DNA of 11,384 nucleotides from an uncultured Eubacteriales bacterium. GTDB taxonomy: Bacteria > Bacillota_I > Bacilli_A > RF39 > UBA660. Under the pieces are notes generated by a model. That model saw only the letters and a list, made by a program, of their open reading frames with translations, did no database searches and was not told the origin of the DNA. Below, one piece after another: positions 1 through 6,434 of this stretch. The stretch is taken from assembly GCA_900321645.1 (NCBI GenBank), contig ONWZ01000150.1:1-11384 (forward strand). The letters are read 5' to 3'. Position 1 is the first letter of the stretch, and each line of letters begins with the position of its first letter. Made by a program: the position numbers and the translations under genes.

Positions 1-854
1 GAAACAATCCTTTTCTTGATATCATTAATACCATCTTTGATTGTACTCTTTAAATCATTTCTTTTAGTAATTTGTTCATTTAAATTATCTTCTGAAACAA
101 TAATCTTTTTCGTACTATCGAGTATTTTAAGACCTATGTTTTTAATATTTTTAATAATTGTTTCTCTTAAATTATAGGTATCATCAGTAAGTAAGATTAA
201 TTTAATTAAATCTAAATCTAAATAATTACTATATATTCCATTTTGTCCTAATTCAAATACCTTTGTTTCTATTTTTTTATTCTCTTCTAATCTTAAATCA
301 ATTTTTTCAATATCCTTAACAATTAGATTATTAAAATATGATATATTTGCTTCTTCATTTCTAACAAATAAGTATAATTGACTCTCACCTGTCATCAATA
401 TTTCTAATTTAATAATATTGTAAGCCGTTTCATAAATCTTCTCAACAATATGCTTTTCATTATCATAATCAATTGTCCCAGATTTATTAATACTCTTTAA
501 AACAAATATTATTTTGCTTACGATTCGGTTTAATTCATCAATTGAAAGATTGCCATCTATCTTATTATTAATATAATTACATGTGTTATATGCCACTGCA
601 TAAACATTATAATTATCTAATTTAATTTTTAATTTATTTAATTCACTTATCCCTGTTGAATATGACTGAATATAACTAGCTTCGGCCATACCTCTAACAT
701 AGTTAACTTTTACATTATTATTAACCTCATTATGAATATCTTTTAATTTCTTTTCAATTTCAATAACATCAAATCCTAAATTTTTAATGTTACTAATTGC
801 TAATTCTACTTCTTGATATAATGCGTTATATTTAATAGCTTCATCTGTCTGCAT
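1..854 (-). CDS. Hypothetical coiled-coil-rich protein, 3' end beyond window
   Basis: I do not recognise this protein. An uninterrupted reading frame of 284 codons starts at ATG 852-854 and is still open at the left edge, so the C-terminus is missing. The start is supported by a strong ribosome site (AGGGGGG, 5 bases upstream) and a good promoter just beyond it. The protein is rich in Lys, Asn, Glu and Ile. It has long amphipathic helical stretches, for example around residues 10-50, 65-85, 175-200 and 230-284, that suggest coiled coil or helical bundle. No signal peptide or membrane segment is visible, so it is probably cytoplasmic. There is only one cysteine (near residue 92) and no catalytic motif I can name. 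It lies downstream of the kinase-like gene on the same strand but appears to be transcribed separately. A scaffold or structural role is possible but is only a guess. Confidence 0.75.
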   Translation of the reverse strand, partial: MQTDEAIKYNALYQEVELAISNIKNLGFDVIEIEKKLKDIHNEVNNNVKVNYVRGMAEASYIQSYSTGISELNKLKIKLDNYNVYAVAYNTCNYINNKIDGNLSIDELNRIVSKIIFVLKSINKSGTIDYDNEKHIVEKIYETAYNIIKLEILMTGESQLYLFVRNEEANISYFNNLIVKDIEKIDLRLEENKKIETKVFELGQNGIYSNYLDLDLIKLILLTDDTYNLRETIIKNIKNIGLKILDSTKKIIVSEDNLNEQITKRNDLKSTIKDGINDIKKRIV

Positions 855-879
855 AATATCCCCCCTAACTAAGCCTAAT

Positions 880-908
880 ATGATAACATACTTCCGCTTA
901 TTTTTCAA
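880..908 (-). promoter_or_regulatory. Sigma-A-type promoter of the coiled-coil gene
   Basis: On the minus strand a -35 element TTGAAA (903-908) and a -10 element TATCAT (880-885) are separated by exactly 17 bases. The predicted start near 873 gives a leader of about 19 nt to the ATG at 854. The -35 begins almost directly after the T-run of the upstream gene's terminator. Confidence 0.6.
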
Positions 909-909
909 T

Positions 910-943
910 AAAAAAGACTATCACTTTCTTAAAAGTACTAGTC
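910..943 (-). terminator. Intrinsic terminator of the kinase-like gene
   Basis: The minus strand of 916-943 folds into two 12-base arms around a 4-base loop (TAAG), with one G-A mismatch and one G-U wobble. A run of six T residues (910-915) follows. The hairpin contains the last codons and the TGA stop (921-923) of the kinase-like gene. Confidence 0.7.
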
Positions 944-1601
944 CCTTCTTATAATCACTTATTGTCTTTATTTCAATTTCTTTTTCCATTTCTTTAATTG
1001 CCTCATTCATAAATAATGAAGGTCTCGTACAACCAATTAACATACTTTCACGCGCTAAATCTTGCAAGTGTTTATTATGACATTCATCACTCAAAAATAT
1101 CCCATTAAAAGAATTAGCTAATTCCTTTATATTTTCGTAATAAGGGTTAGTAATTGGAAAATCGAATGGAGCTATTGGATCAGTATCAATATCATATATT
1201 TTTTTCCCATCATAAATTAAATTATGTAAATTTAAGTCATAAACATATAACTCTCTATCATAAGAAAGATCCATTAATGAACTTTCAAATTGTTTAAGAG
1301 CTACAACTAATTGTTTAATTTCTGTAAGTGAACTTATTTTATCTAAAGTAACACCTTCAATATATTGCTTTAAATATCCTTTAAAAAATTCATTAATAAA
1401 TACTAATTGTTCAGGAAAAGTAAATCCATCATAATGAAGATCTAAAAGCATTCTTGTAATATCATCATCCATACCATCATTATGATATTCTTTAAATACA
1501 CGCTTATCACTAGTTAAATAACAAGTACCATTTTGTCCACTACCAAGTCTTTCTAGTTTAAATTCTTTTGGTATTTCATTTAATAGCAATATTTTATCCA
1601 T
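921..1601 (-). CDS. Atypical protein-kinase-like protein
   Basis: This 226-residue protein looks like a small, divergent member of the protein-kinase fold. A glycine-rich loop (LGSGQNGTCYL, residues 19-29) is followed by a candidate ATP-binding lysine at K38 (VFKEY). A hinge-like QYIEG lies near 79-83. A catalytic-loop-like YDLNLHN follows (D122 and N127, with the D-x4-N spacing of HRDxxxxN kinases), then DID (137-139) where DFG is expected. The conserved His-Arg of HRD is absent, and the segment after the metal-binding Asp is short, with no APE motif. This resembles RIO/APH-like or other atypical kinases more than Hanks-type kinases such as PrkC in this window. No membrane segment is visible. 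The ATG at 1599-1601 has a GAGGGG ribosome site and its own strong promoter. The substrate is unknown; both protein and small-molecule phosphorylation are possible. Confidence 0.75.
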   Translation of the reverse strand: MDKILLLNEIPKEFKLERLGSGQNGTCYLTSDKRVFKEYHNDGMDDDITRMLLDLHYDGFTFPEQLVFINEFFKGYLKQYIEGVTLDKISSLTEIKQLVVALKQFESSLMDLSYDRELYVYDLNLHNLIYDGKKIYDIDTDPIAPFDFPITNPYYENIKELANSFNGIFLSDECHNKHLQDLARESMLIGCTRPSLFMNEAIKEMEKEIEIKTISDYKKGLVLLRK

Positions 1602-1625
1602 AATACCCCTCTTTTCGAGTGATAT

Positions 1626-1654
1626 ATAATATCATAAATATAAACATTTGTCAA
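1626..1654 (-). promoter_or_regulatory. Consensus sigma-A promoter of the kinase-like gene
   Basis: On the minus strand a perfect -35 TTGACA (1649-1654) and a -10 TATTAT (1626-1631) are separated by 17 bases. This is the best match to the sigma-A consensus in the window. The predicted start near 1619 leaves an 18-nt leader. The -35 shares its first bases with the T-run of the trmL terminator. Confidence 0.75.
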
Positions 1655-1675
1655 AAAAAGAGGAATTACTCCTCT
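1653..1675 (-). terminator. Intrinsic terminator at the end of trmL
   Basis: On the minus strand a 6-bp stem (AGAGGA/TCCTCT, 1670-1675 with 1659-1664) encloses a 5-base loop holding the trmL stop codon (TAA, 1666-1668). Seven T residues follow directly (1653-1659). The stem is short, but the T-run is strong and the position is right. The last T residues overlap the -35 box of the next gene. Confidence 0.65.
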
Positions 1676-2169
1676 AACCAATTTTCTCCTTTAAATGGCT
1701 CGTGTCTAATTAAATCTGGATAATCAAGTTGTCTCATCACTTCATAGATTGCAATTGCGACACTATTGGCAACATTTAGGCATCTAACATTATCACTGCA
1801 TGGTATTCTTGTACAGCGATCTAAATATTTTCTTAATATTTCTTTAGGAATCCCAGTACTCTCTTTACCAAAGATTAAATAGATATTTTTATCTTTAGGA
1901 TAATTAAACTCACTATGTGGTTTTTTACCATATCTTGTAAAGAAATAGAATTCGCCTTCATTCTTATCAAGAAAATCATCAAAATCATCATATAAAGTAT
2001 AGTCTACTTTATCGATATAATTGACTCCACTTCTTTTAATGACACTTGATGATAAAGCAAAACCTAATGGTCTTATTAAATGCAATTTAGCATTCGTAGC
2101 CGCACAAGTACGCATAATATTACCGGTATTTTCTGGTATTTCTGGTTCAAATAAGACAACATTAATCAT
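1666..2169 (-). CDS. trmL: tRNA (cytidine/uridine-34 2'-O)-methyltransferase TrmL
   Basis: This SPOUT-family enzyme transfers a methyl group from S-adenosylmethionine to the 2'-OH of the wobble nucleotide 34, in tRNA-Leu isoacceptors in characterised members. All three family motifs are present: N-x-x-N-x-x-R near the N-terminus (N14, N17, R20 in NTGNIMR), GKESTG (101-106), and a C-terminal trefoil-knot motif around RCLNVANSVAI (129-139). At 167 residues it is the usual size for a single-domain TrmL. The ATG lies inside the end of the upstream thioredoxin-like gene (8-base overlap), and its ribosome site GGTGA is 5 bases upstream, within that gene, so translation is probably coupled. Another SPOUT methyltransferase (older names CspR/YibK) is the alternative label, but these are the same family. 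Confidence 0.93.
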   Translation of the reverse strand: MINVVLFEPEIPENTGNIMRTCAATNAKLHLIRPLGFALSSSVIKRSGVNYIDKVDYTLYDDFDDFLDKNEGEFYFFTRYGKKPHSEFNYPKDKNIYLIFGKESTGIPKEILRKYLDRCTRIPCSDNVRCLNVANSVAIAIYEVMRQLDYPDLIRHEPFKGENWLEE

Positions 2170-2698
2170 CTATTTCACCATCGGTACTAAAAGTAATACT
2201 ATTGATATACATCTTTAACATATCGATGTCATAATTACCATTCTTTATATTATAAATATTACTCAATTCACCATTATCAAAGACCATAATAATTGGTACA
2301 TTATTAATATTAATACCATTTATAGTGTATTTATTAATCATTTCTTTCTTAATTTTATTATCTTTTAAATCCTCAGTAATATCCATATATAAGACATCTT
2401 TTTCAATTTGATTAGTCCTCAAAAGACTTTTAAATTTTTTTTCAAAATCTCTTATTTCACTGTCTTCAAGTACTGAGACATAGATAATGGCATCAGGACT
2501 TTCAATCAAATAATCCTCAAGTTCATTATAATTAATAACTTCCATATATTTATTTAAAATTGGTTTATTTAATTTTGTCTCATTATAAGCATCAAACCAC
2601 ATATAAAAGTAATAAATTAGTAATAAACTAAATAAAACTACTGCTCCCAAAATAAAATAATTTTTTTTTGGTATTACTCTTAATTCTTCTTTTTTCAT
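2162..2698 (-). CDS. Membrane-anchored thioredoxin-fold-like protein without cysteines
   Basis: This is a 178-residue protein with a basic N-terminus, one transmembrane helix (about residues 13-35) and a domain predicted to lie outside the membrane. That domain has the look of a thioredoxin fold: a strand (IIYVSVL, 71-77), a helix, a second strand (VLYMDI, 102-107), then NVPIIMVFDNGEL (133-145), in which P135 fits the conserved cis-Pro and the following strand pair matches. There is no cysteine anywhere, so it cannot be a thiol-disulfide oxidoreductase; a binding or structural role is more likely. An in-frame ATG at 2708-2710 would add four residues, but it has no ribosome site and would lie at the predicted transcription start. 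ATG 2696-2698 has GGTGAT five bases upstream and is preferred. It is the first gene of a two-gene operon with trmL. The function is unknown. Confidence 0.75.
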   Translation of the reverse strand: MKKEELRVIPKKNYFILGAVVLFSLLLIYYFYMWFDAYNETKLNKPILNKYMEVINYNELEDYLIESPDAIIYVSVLEDSEIRDFEKKFKSLLRTNQIEKDVLYMDITEDLKDNKIKKEMINKYTINGININNVPIIMVFDNGELSNIYNIKNGNYDIDMLKMYINSITFSTDGEIDD

Positions 2699-2701
2699 AT
2701 A

Positions 2702-2707
2702 ATCACC
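2702..2707 (-). promoter_or_regulatory. Ribosome site deciding the start of the thioredoxin-like gene
   Basis: The minus strand reads GGTGAT here, ending three bases before ATG 2696-2698. It lies downstream of the competing ATG at 2708-2710, so only the inner start is served by it. Confidence 0.6.
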
Positions 2708-2718
2708 CATCTATTTCA

Positions 2719-2747
2719 ATTTTAACAATTAATGTCTTTTTTGTAAA
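2719..2747 (-). promoter_or_regulatory. Sigma-A-type promoter of the thioredoxin-like/trmL operon
   Basis: On the minus strand TTTACA (2742-2747) and TAAAAT (2719-2724) are spaced by 17 bases, each differing from consensus at one position. The predicted start near 2712 gives a 14-nt leader to the ATG at 2698. Confidence 0.6.
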
Positions 2748-2760
2748 TATCTTCCTCTTT

Positions 2761-2786
2761 AAATTATCATATATTTTTGATATAAT
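2761..2786 (+). promoter_or_regulatory. Extended -10 promoter of the rlmN-rpe operon
   Basis: TGATATAAT at 2778-2786 is a perfect extended -10 element (TG, one base, then TATAAT at 2781-2786). A weak -35 (TTTAAA, 2758-2763) sits 17 bases upstream. The predicted start near 2793 gives a 16-nt leader to ATG 2809 and would exclude the in-frame ATG at 2791. It diverges from the promoter of the thioredoxin-like gene. Confidence 0.65.
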
Positions 2787-2799
2787 ATATATGAAGTAT

Positions 2800-2805
2800 G
2801 GTGAT
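2800..2805 (+). promoter_or_regulatory. Ribosome site deciding the rlmN start
   Basis: GGTGAT lies three bases before ATG 2809. It complements the 5' part of the 16S anti-Shine-Dalgarno tail and excludes longer frames that begin upstream of the promoter. Confidence 0.6.
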
Positions 2806-2808
2806 TTT

Positions 2809-3825
2809 ATGAAAAACATTTTTGGTATTACCTATAATGATTTAGAAACTTATTTTATAAATAATGGTGATAAGAAATTTAGAACTACCCAATTATATGA
2901 TTTTTTGTATAAAAAGAGAGTATATGACTTAAATATAATGAATAATATTCCTAATACTACCAAAGAGAAATTAAGAAATGATTTTGATTTTTCATTTATT
3001 AAAATATTAAAGAAACAAGAAGATGAGGATGTTAAAAAATATTTATTTGAACTAGCTGATGGTAATCGTATCGAATCAGTCTTAATGTTTCATGACTATG
3101 GCACTAGTTTATGCGTTTCAAGTCAAGTTGGTTGTAATATGGGCTGTGCTTTTTGTGAAAGTGGGCGTTTAAAGAAAGTTAGGAACTTGGAAACATATGA
3201 AATTGTTGAACAATTATTATTAATTGAAAAAGATGCCAAAGTAAAAATAACGCATGTTGTTGTGATGGGCATTGGTGAACCATTTGATAATTATGATAAT
3301 GTTATGAATTTTATTAGAATTGTTACTTCGAATAAAGGAATTGATATGGGTTCTAGACATATTACTGTTTCTACTTGTGGTGTAATTCCTGGTATTATGA
3401 AATTTATGGATGATTTTAATCAAGTTAATTTAGCTATTTCATTACATGCACCAAATGATGAGATAAGAAATAAGATTATGCCAATTAGCAAAGCATATAA
3501 ATTAAATGATTTAATGGATACGATTAAATTATATATTGCCAAGACTAATCGAAGGGTTACATTCGAATATATTATGTTAGATGGAGTTAATGATTCATTA
3601 GAGAATGCTAAAGAATTAGCTAAACTAATTAAAGGTATGAATTGTTATGTTAATTTAATTCCATATAATGAAACTGAAAACATTGCCTTTAAGCGCTCAA
3701 AAAAGGTGCAAATTTTGGCGTTTTATGATATACTTAAGAAGAATAACATTGCCGTTACCATTAGACGTGAGTTTGGTGGTAAAGTCGATGCAGCCTGTGG
3801 ACAACTAAGAGCTAAAACGTTTTAG
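2809..3825 (+). CDS. rlmN: 23S rRNA (A2503-C2)/tRNA (A37-C2) methyltransferase RlmN
   Basis: This radical-SAM enzyme methylates C2 of A2503 in 23S rRNA and of A37 in some tRNAs, using a methyl-cysteine intermediate. The protein is 338 residues, within the family range. The [4Fe-4S] motif C-x3-C-x2-C is at C109, C113 and C116 (CNMGCAFC). The two other essential cysteines are present: C102, seven residues before the cluster (like E. coli C118), and C330 near the C-terminus in AACGQL (like C355). The SAM-binding glycine-rich segment reads GIGEPFDN (154-161). An N-terminal RNA-binding helical region (1-90) is also present. The Cfr resistance paralogue is the alternative, but the conserved neighbours and sequence style favour RlmN. 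The frame stays open upstream to 2668, but that extension has no ribosome site and covers the promoter. It is the first gene of the operon. Confidence 0.95.
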   Translation: MKNIFGITYNDLETYFINNGDKKFRTTQLYDFLYKKRVYDLNIMNNIPNTTKEKLRNDFDFSFIKILKKQEDEDVKKYLFELADGNRIESVLMFHDYGTSLCVSSQVGCNMGCAFCESGRLKKVRNLETYEIVEQLLLIEKDAKVKITHVVVMGIGEPFDNYDNVMNFIRIVTSNKGIDMGSRHITVSTCGVIPGIMKFMDDFNQVNLAISLHAPNDEIRNKIMPISKAYKLNDLMDTIKLYIAKTNRRVTFEYIMLDGVNDSLENAKELAKLIKGMNCYVNLIPYNETENIAFKRSKKVQILAFYDILKKNNIAVTIRREFGGKVDAACGQLRAKTF

Positions 3826-3837
3826 GGAGGTACGAAT

Positions 3838-4578
3838 ATGCAAACATTTTATTTTACTGATCCAGGAAAAGTAAGATCACACAATGAAGACAGTGTTATT
3901 ATCATCAGTAATGATCGTGATGAATATATCTTAGCGGTGGCTGATGGTATGGGTGGTCACAAAGCCGGTGAAGTTGCTTCTGCCATTGCTACCAATCATA
4001 TTAGAGAAAGTTTTTATAGCCTAGAAACAATGGGCACAAAAGAAGAAGCAATCGATTGGTTGCGTATGGTTGTTAAAGAAATTAATGATCAAATATTTGA
4101 ATATGCCGATAAAAATCCAGAAAGTAAAGGCTTGGGAACAACTTTAGTAATTGCTATTAAAACTAATGATTATATTCTTTATGGTAACATTGGTGATTCT
4201 TCTGGATACGTTATTAAAAATAATACGCTACATAAAGTAACCAAAGATCATACGTATGTTGGAATGCTTTTAACAAATGGTAGACTTACTGAAGAAAGCG
4301 CTAAAAATCATCCTGGTAAGAACTTATTAACAAGAGCTTTGGGAGCTAACAATCCGATTGAAATTGATATCTTTGATGTCGATACTTCGGTTAAAGGTTT
4401 ATTCTTATGTAGTGATGGATTAACCAATATGGTTATGGATGAACAAATCGAAAAAATATTAAATAGCAAATTACCAATTGAGGATGCCGTTGTCAAATTA
4501 ATTAAGAAAGCCAACCTACGTGGCGGTACCGACAACATCTCAATTGCTTATTTAAAAAAAGAAAGTGGTGACGAATAA
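3838..4578 (+). CDS. prpC: PP2C-family Ser/Thr protein phosphatase PrpC/Stp
   Basis: This metal-dependent phosphatase reverses phosphorylation by the kinase PrkC encoded next to it. The 246 residues carry the PP2C motifs in order: VRSHNED (R13 for phosphate, D18 for metal), VADGMGGH (D36 and G37), GLGTT (98-102), NIGDSS (117-122), TKDHTYV (135-141), LLTRALG (163-169), CSDGLTN (D193) and GGTDN (D232). All expected metal-binding aspartates are present. The usual GDSR is GDSS here, which changes a non-catalytic position. There is no membrane segment, so the protein is cytoplasmic. The gene follows rlmN by 12 bases, and its ribosome site GGAGGT comes directly after the rlmN stop. Its stop codon overlaps the prkC start by one base. 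Confidence 0.95.
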   Translation: MQTFYFTDPGKVRSHNEDSVIIISNDRDEYILAVADGMGGHKAGEVASAIATNHIRESFYSLETMGTKEEAIDWLRMVVKEINDQIFEYADKNPESKGLGTTLVIAIKTNDYILYGNIGDSSGYVIKNNTLHKVTKDHTYVGMLLTNGRLTEESAKNHPGKNLLTRALGANNPIEIDIFDVDTSVKGLFLCSDGLTNMVMDEQIEKILNSKLPIEDAVVKLIKKANLRGGTDNISIAYLKKESGDE

Positions 4579-6419
4579 TGTTATTAAAGGGGCAAAAAAT
4601 TAACAATCGCTACGAAATTGTTAAAACGATTGGCGAAGGTGGTATGGCAAATGTCTACTTAGCAAATGATACTATTCTAAATCGTAAGGTAGCTGTTAAA
4701 ATTCTACGTGGTGATCTATCTGGCGATGAAAAATTTATCCGCCGTTTTCAAAGAGAAGCTTTGTCAGTTTCTAATTTATCACATCCCAATATTGTTGAGG
4801 TATATGATGTCGGCGAAGAAGATGGCAATCATTATATTGTCATGGAATACATCGAAGGTAAAACCCTAAAACAATTATTAAAGAAACGTGAATCATTAAC
4901 TTTAACGGAAGTCATTGATATTATGACACAACTTACCGATGGTATTTCGCATGCCCACGAATCATATATTATCCACCGTGATATTAAACCACAAAATATT
5001 ATGATACAGGATGATGGAAGAATTAAAATAACTGATTTTGGAATTGCAATGGCCTTAAATGCCACTCAACTTACCCAAACTAATTCAGTTATGGGCAGCG
5101 TACATTACTTACCACCTGAACAAGCGAGTGGCAAAAGTGCGTCCATTAAAAGTGATATTTATTCATTAGGCATCTTAATGTATGAACTTTTAACTGGTAG
5201 TGTACCATTTAAAGGTGATAATGCTGTTGAAATTGCTTTAAAGCATATGAAAGAAAAAATCCCAAGTATTAGAAAGCAAGATCCTTCAATCCCTCAATCA
5301 GTTGAAAATATCATATTAAAAGCAGCTGCTAAAAATCCACGCAATCGTTATGATAGTGCGAAAGAAATGCATGAAGACTTACTTCATTGTCTTGATGAAG
5401 AACATGCTAACGATAAAAAGATAACTTTTGAATATCCAGAAAATGATATTGATAGTGATGCTCAAGTTGTTACTCCAGTACCAAAAAAGAAAGTTGAAAA
5501 GCCAAAAAAAGAAGATGTTATTGAGGATACTAATGAATTAGTGAAAGAAATTACCCCTGAAGATATCGAAGAAGATGAAGATGAAGAAGACGATGATAAT
5601 GATGGTTTTGAAGAACCAAAGAAAAGAAATACTTTAATTATTATTTTAGCATCATTCTTCTTATTACTACTTATCGCTGCTGGTGTCTTCTGGTTATTAA
5701 CAACTCGTGAAATTGAGGACGTTACTGTTCCTTCAGTTGTCGGATTAACAACTGATGAAGCCATTGAAAAATTAACTAAAGCAGGCTTTACTTATACGAC
5801 TGAACAACAAAATAGTGATACAGTTGAAGAAGGAAAAATCATTAAATCAGTTCCCAAAGCTGGCAGTACTAGAAAAAAAGGCGAAACAATTACCTTAGTC
5901 GAATCAATTGGTGGTAATTATCACTATCTTGAAGATTATACTGGTAAAAACTATAGTGAAGTAAAAGCCAAATTAGAATTATTTAAAATAAATGTCTTAA
6001 TTGAAAAGAAAGATGTCGAGGATAAAGAAAAATACAAAGGAAAAGAAAATATCATTATCGATCAAAATCCAAAATTTGAAAAAGACAAAGATAAAGTAAT
6101 GATCGAAGAAGGTGACACCATAACCCTATATATTCCAAACATTGTTAACGAATATCCTGATATGGTTGGTGAAGGTTGGAGCTTATCTGATGTTATGGCC
6201 TTTGTTAAAGAATATAAATTAAATATTTTGGTAGTTGATAAAGAAGGAACGACTATCCCAGAAGCTAAACATAGTGATTTTATGTCAAGCACAATTATCG
6301 AACAATCAAGACCTAAAGGAGATGCTATTATCGAAGGCATTACTCTTAAAGTAAAAGTCAATGGTACTTATGAAATACCAAAAACGACTGAAGCAGTTGC
6401 TGAAACTAACACTGATTAA
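4578..6419 (+). CDS. prkC: PASTA-domain Ser/Thr protein kinase PrkC/StkP
   Basis: This is a membrane-spanning Hanks-type kinase whose outer PASTA domains bind peptidoglycan fragments or lipid II in characterised relatives. The kinase domain spans about residues 12-270: glycine loop IGEGGMANVYLA (18-29), K41 in VAVKIL, E60 of helix C, HRDIKPQN (D135, N140), DFG (153-155), an activation loop with T163, T166 and T168 followed by TNSVMGSVHYLPPEQ. A Lys/Glu-rich linker with a strongly acidic run (331-346) leads to a transmembrane helix (352-374). Three extracellular PASTA-like repeats follow (about 382-443, 448-520 and 524-596); the first is the most typical and the other two diverge. The 613 residues are close to B. 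subtilis PrkC. The ATG shares an A with the prpC stop (TAATG), with GGTGA six bases upstream, indicating translational coupling. Confidence 0.95.
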   Translation: MLLKGQKINNRYEIVKTIGEGGMANVYLANDTILNRKVAVKILRGDLSGDEKFIRRFQREALSVSNLSHPNIVEVYDVGEEDGNHYIVMEYIEGKTLKQLLKKRESLTLTEVIDIMTQLTDGISHAHESYIIHRDIKPQNIMIQDDGRIKITDFGIAMALNATQLTQTNSVMGSVHYLPPEQASGKSASIKSDIYSLGILMYELLTGSVPFKGDNAVEIALKHMKEKIPSIRKQDPSIPQSVENIILKAAAKNPRNRYDSAKEMHEDLLHCLDEEHANDKKITFEYPENDIDSDAQVVTPVPKKKVEKPKKEDVIEDTNELVKEITPEDIEEDEDEEDDDNDGFEEPKKRNTLIIILASFFLLLLIAAGVFWLLTTREIEDVTVPSVVGLTTDEAIEKLTKAGFTYTTEQQNSDTVEEGKIIKSVPKAGSTRKKGETITLVESIGGNYHYLEDYTGKNYSEVKAKLELFKINVLIEKKDVEDKEKYKGKENIIIDQNPKFEKDKDKVMIEEGDTITLYIPNIVNEYPDMVGEGWSLSDVMAFVKEYKLNILVVDKEGTTIPEAKHSDFMSSTIIEQSRPKGDAIIEGITLKVKVNGTYEIPKTTEAVAETNTD

Positions 6420-6434
6420 TATAAAGGAGCACTT

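Noticed and set aside
2668..2808. N-terminal extension of RlmN by 47 codons
   Set aside because: It has no ribosome site, covers both divergent promoters and overlaps the start of the thioredoxin-like gene. The family N-terminus aligns with the start at 2809.
2699..2808. Riboswitch or T-box leader
   Set aside because: The whole gap is 110 bases and is occupied by two promoters with very short predicted leaders; no conserved leader structure is visible.
3072..3825. Cfr-type antibiotic resistance methyltransferase
   Set aside because: The sequence shares the radical-SAM motif with Cfr, but its position in the conserved rlmN-prpC-prkC operon and its motif style match housekeeping RlmN.
5462..5764. 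Minus-strand ORF with long serine runs opposite prkC
   Set aside because: It is the antisense reading of the acidic Glu/Asp codon run in prkC; there is no ribosome site or promoter.
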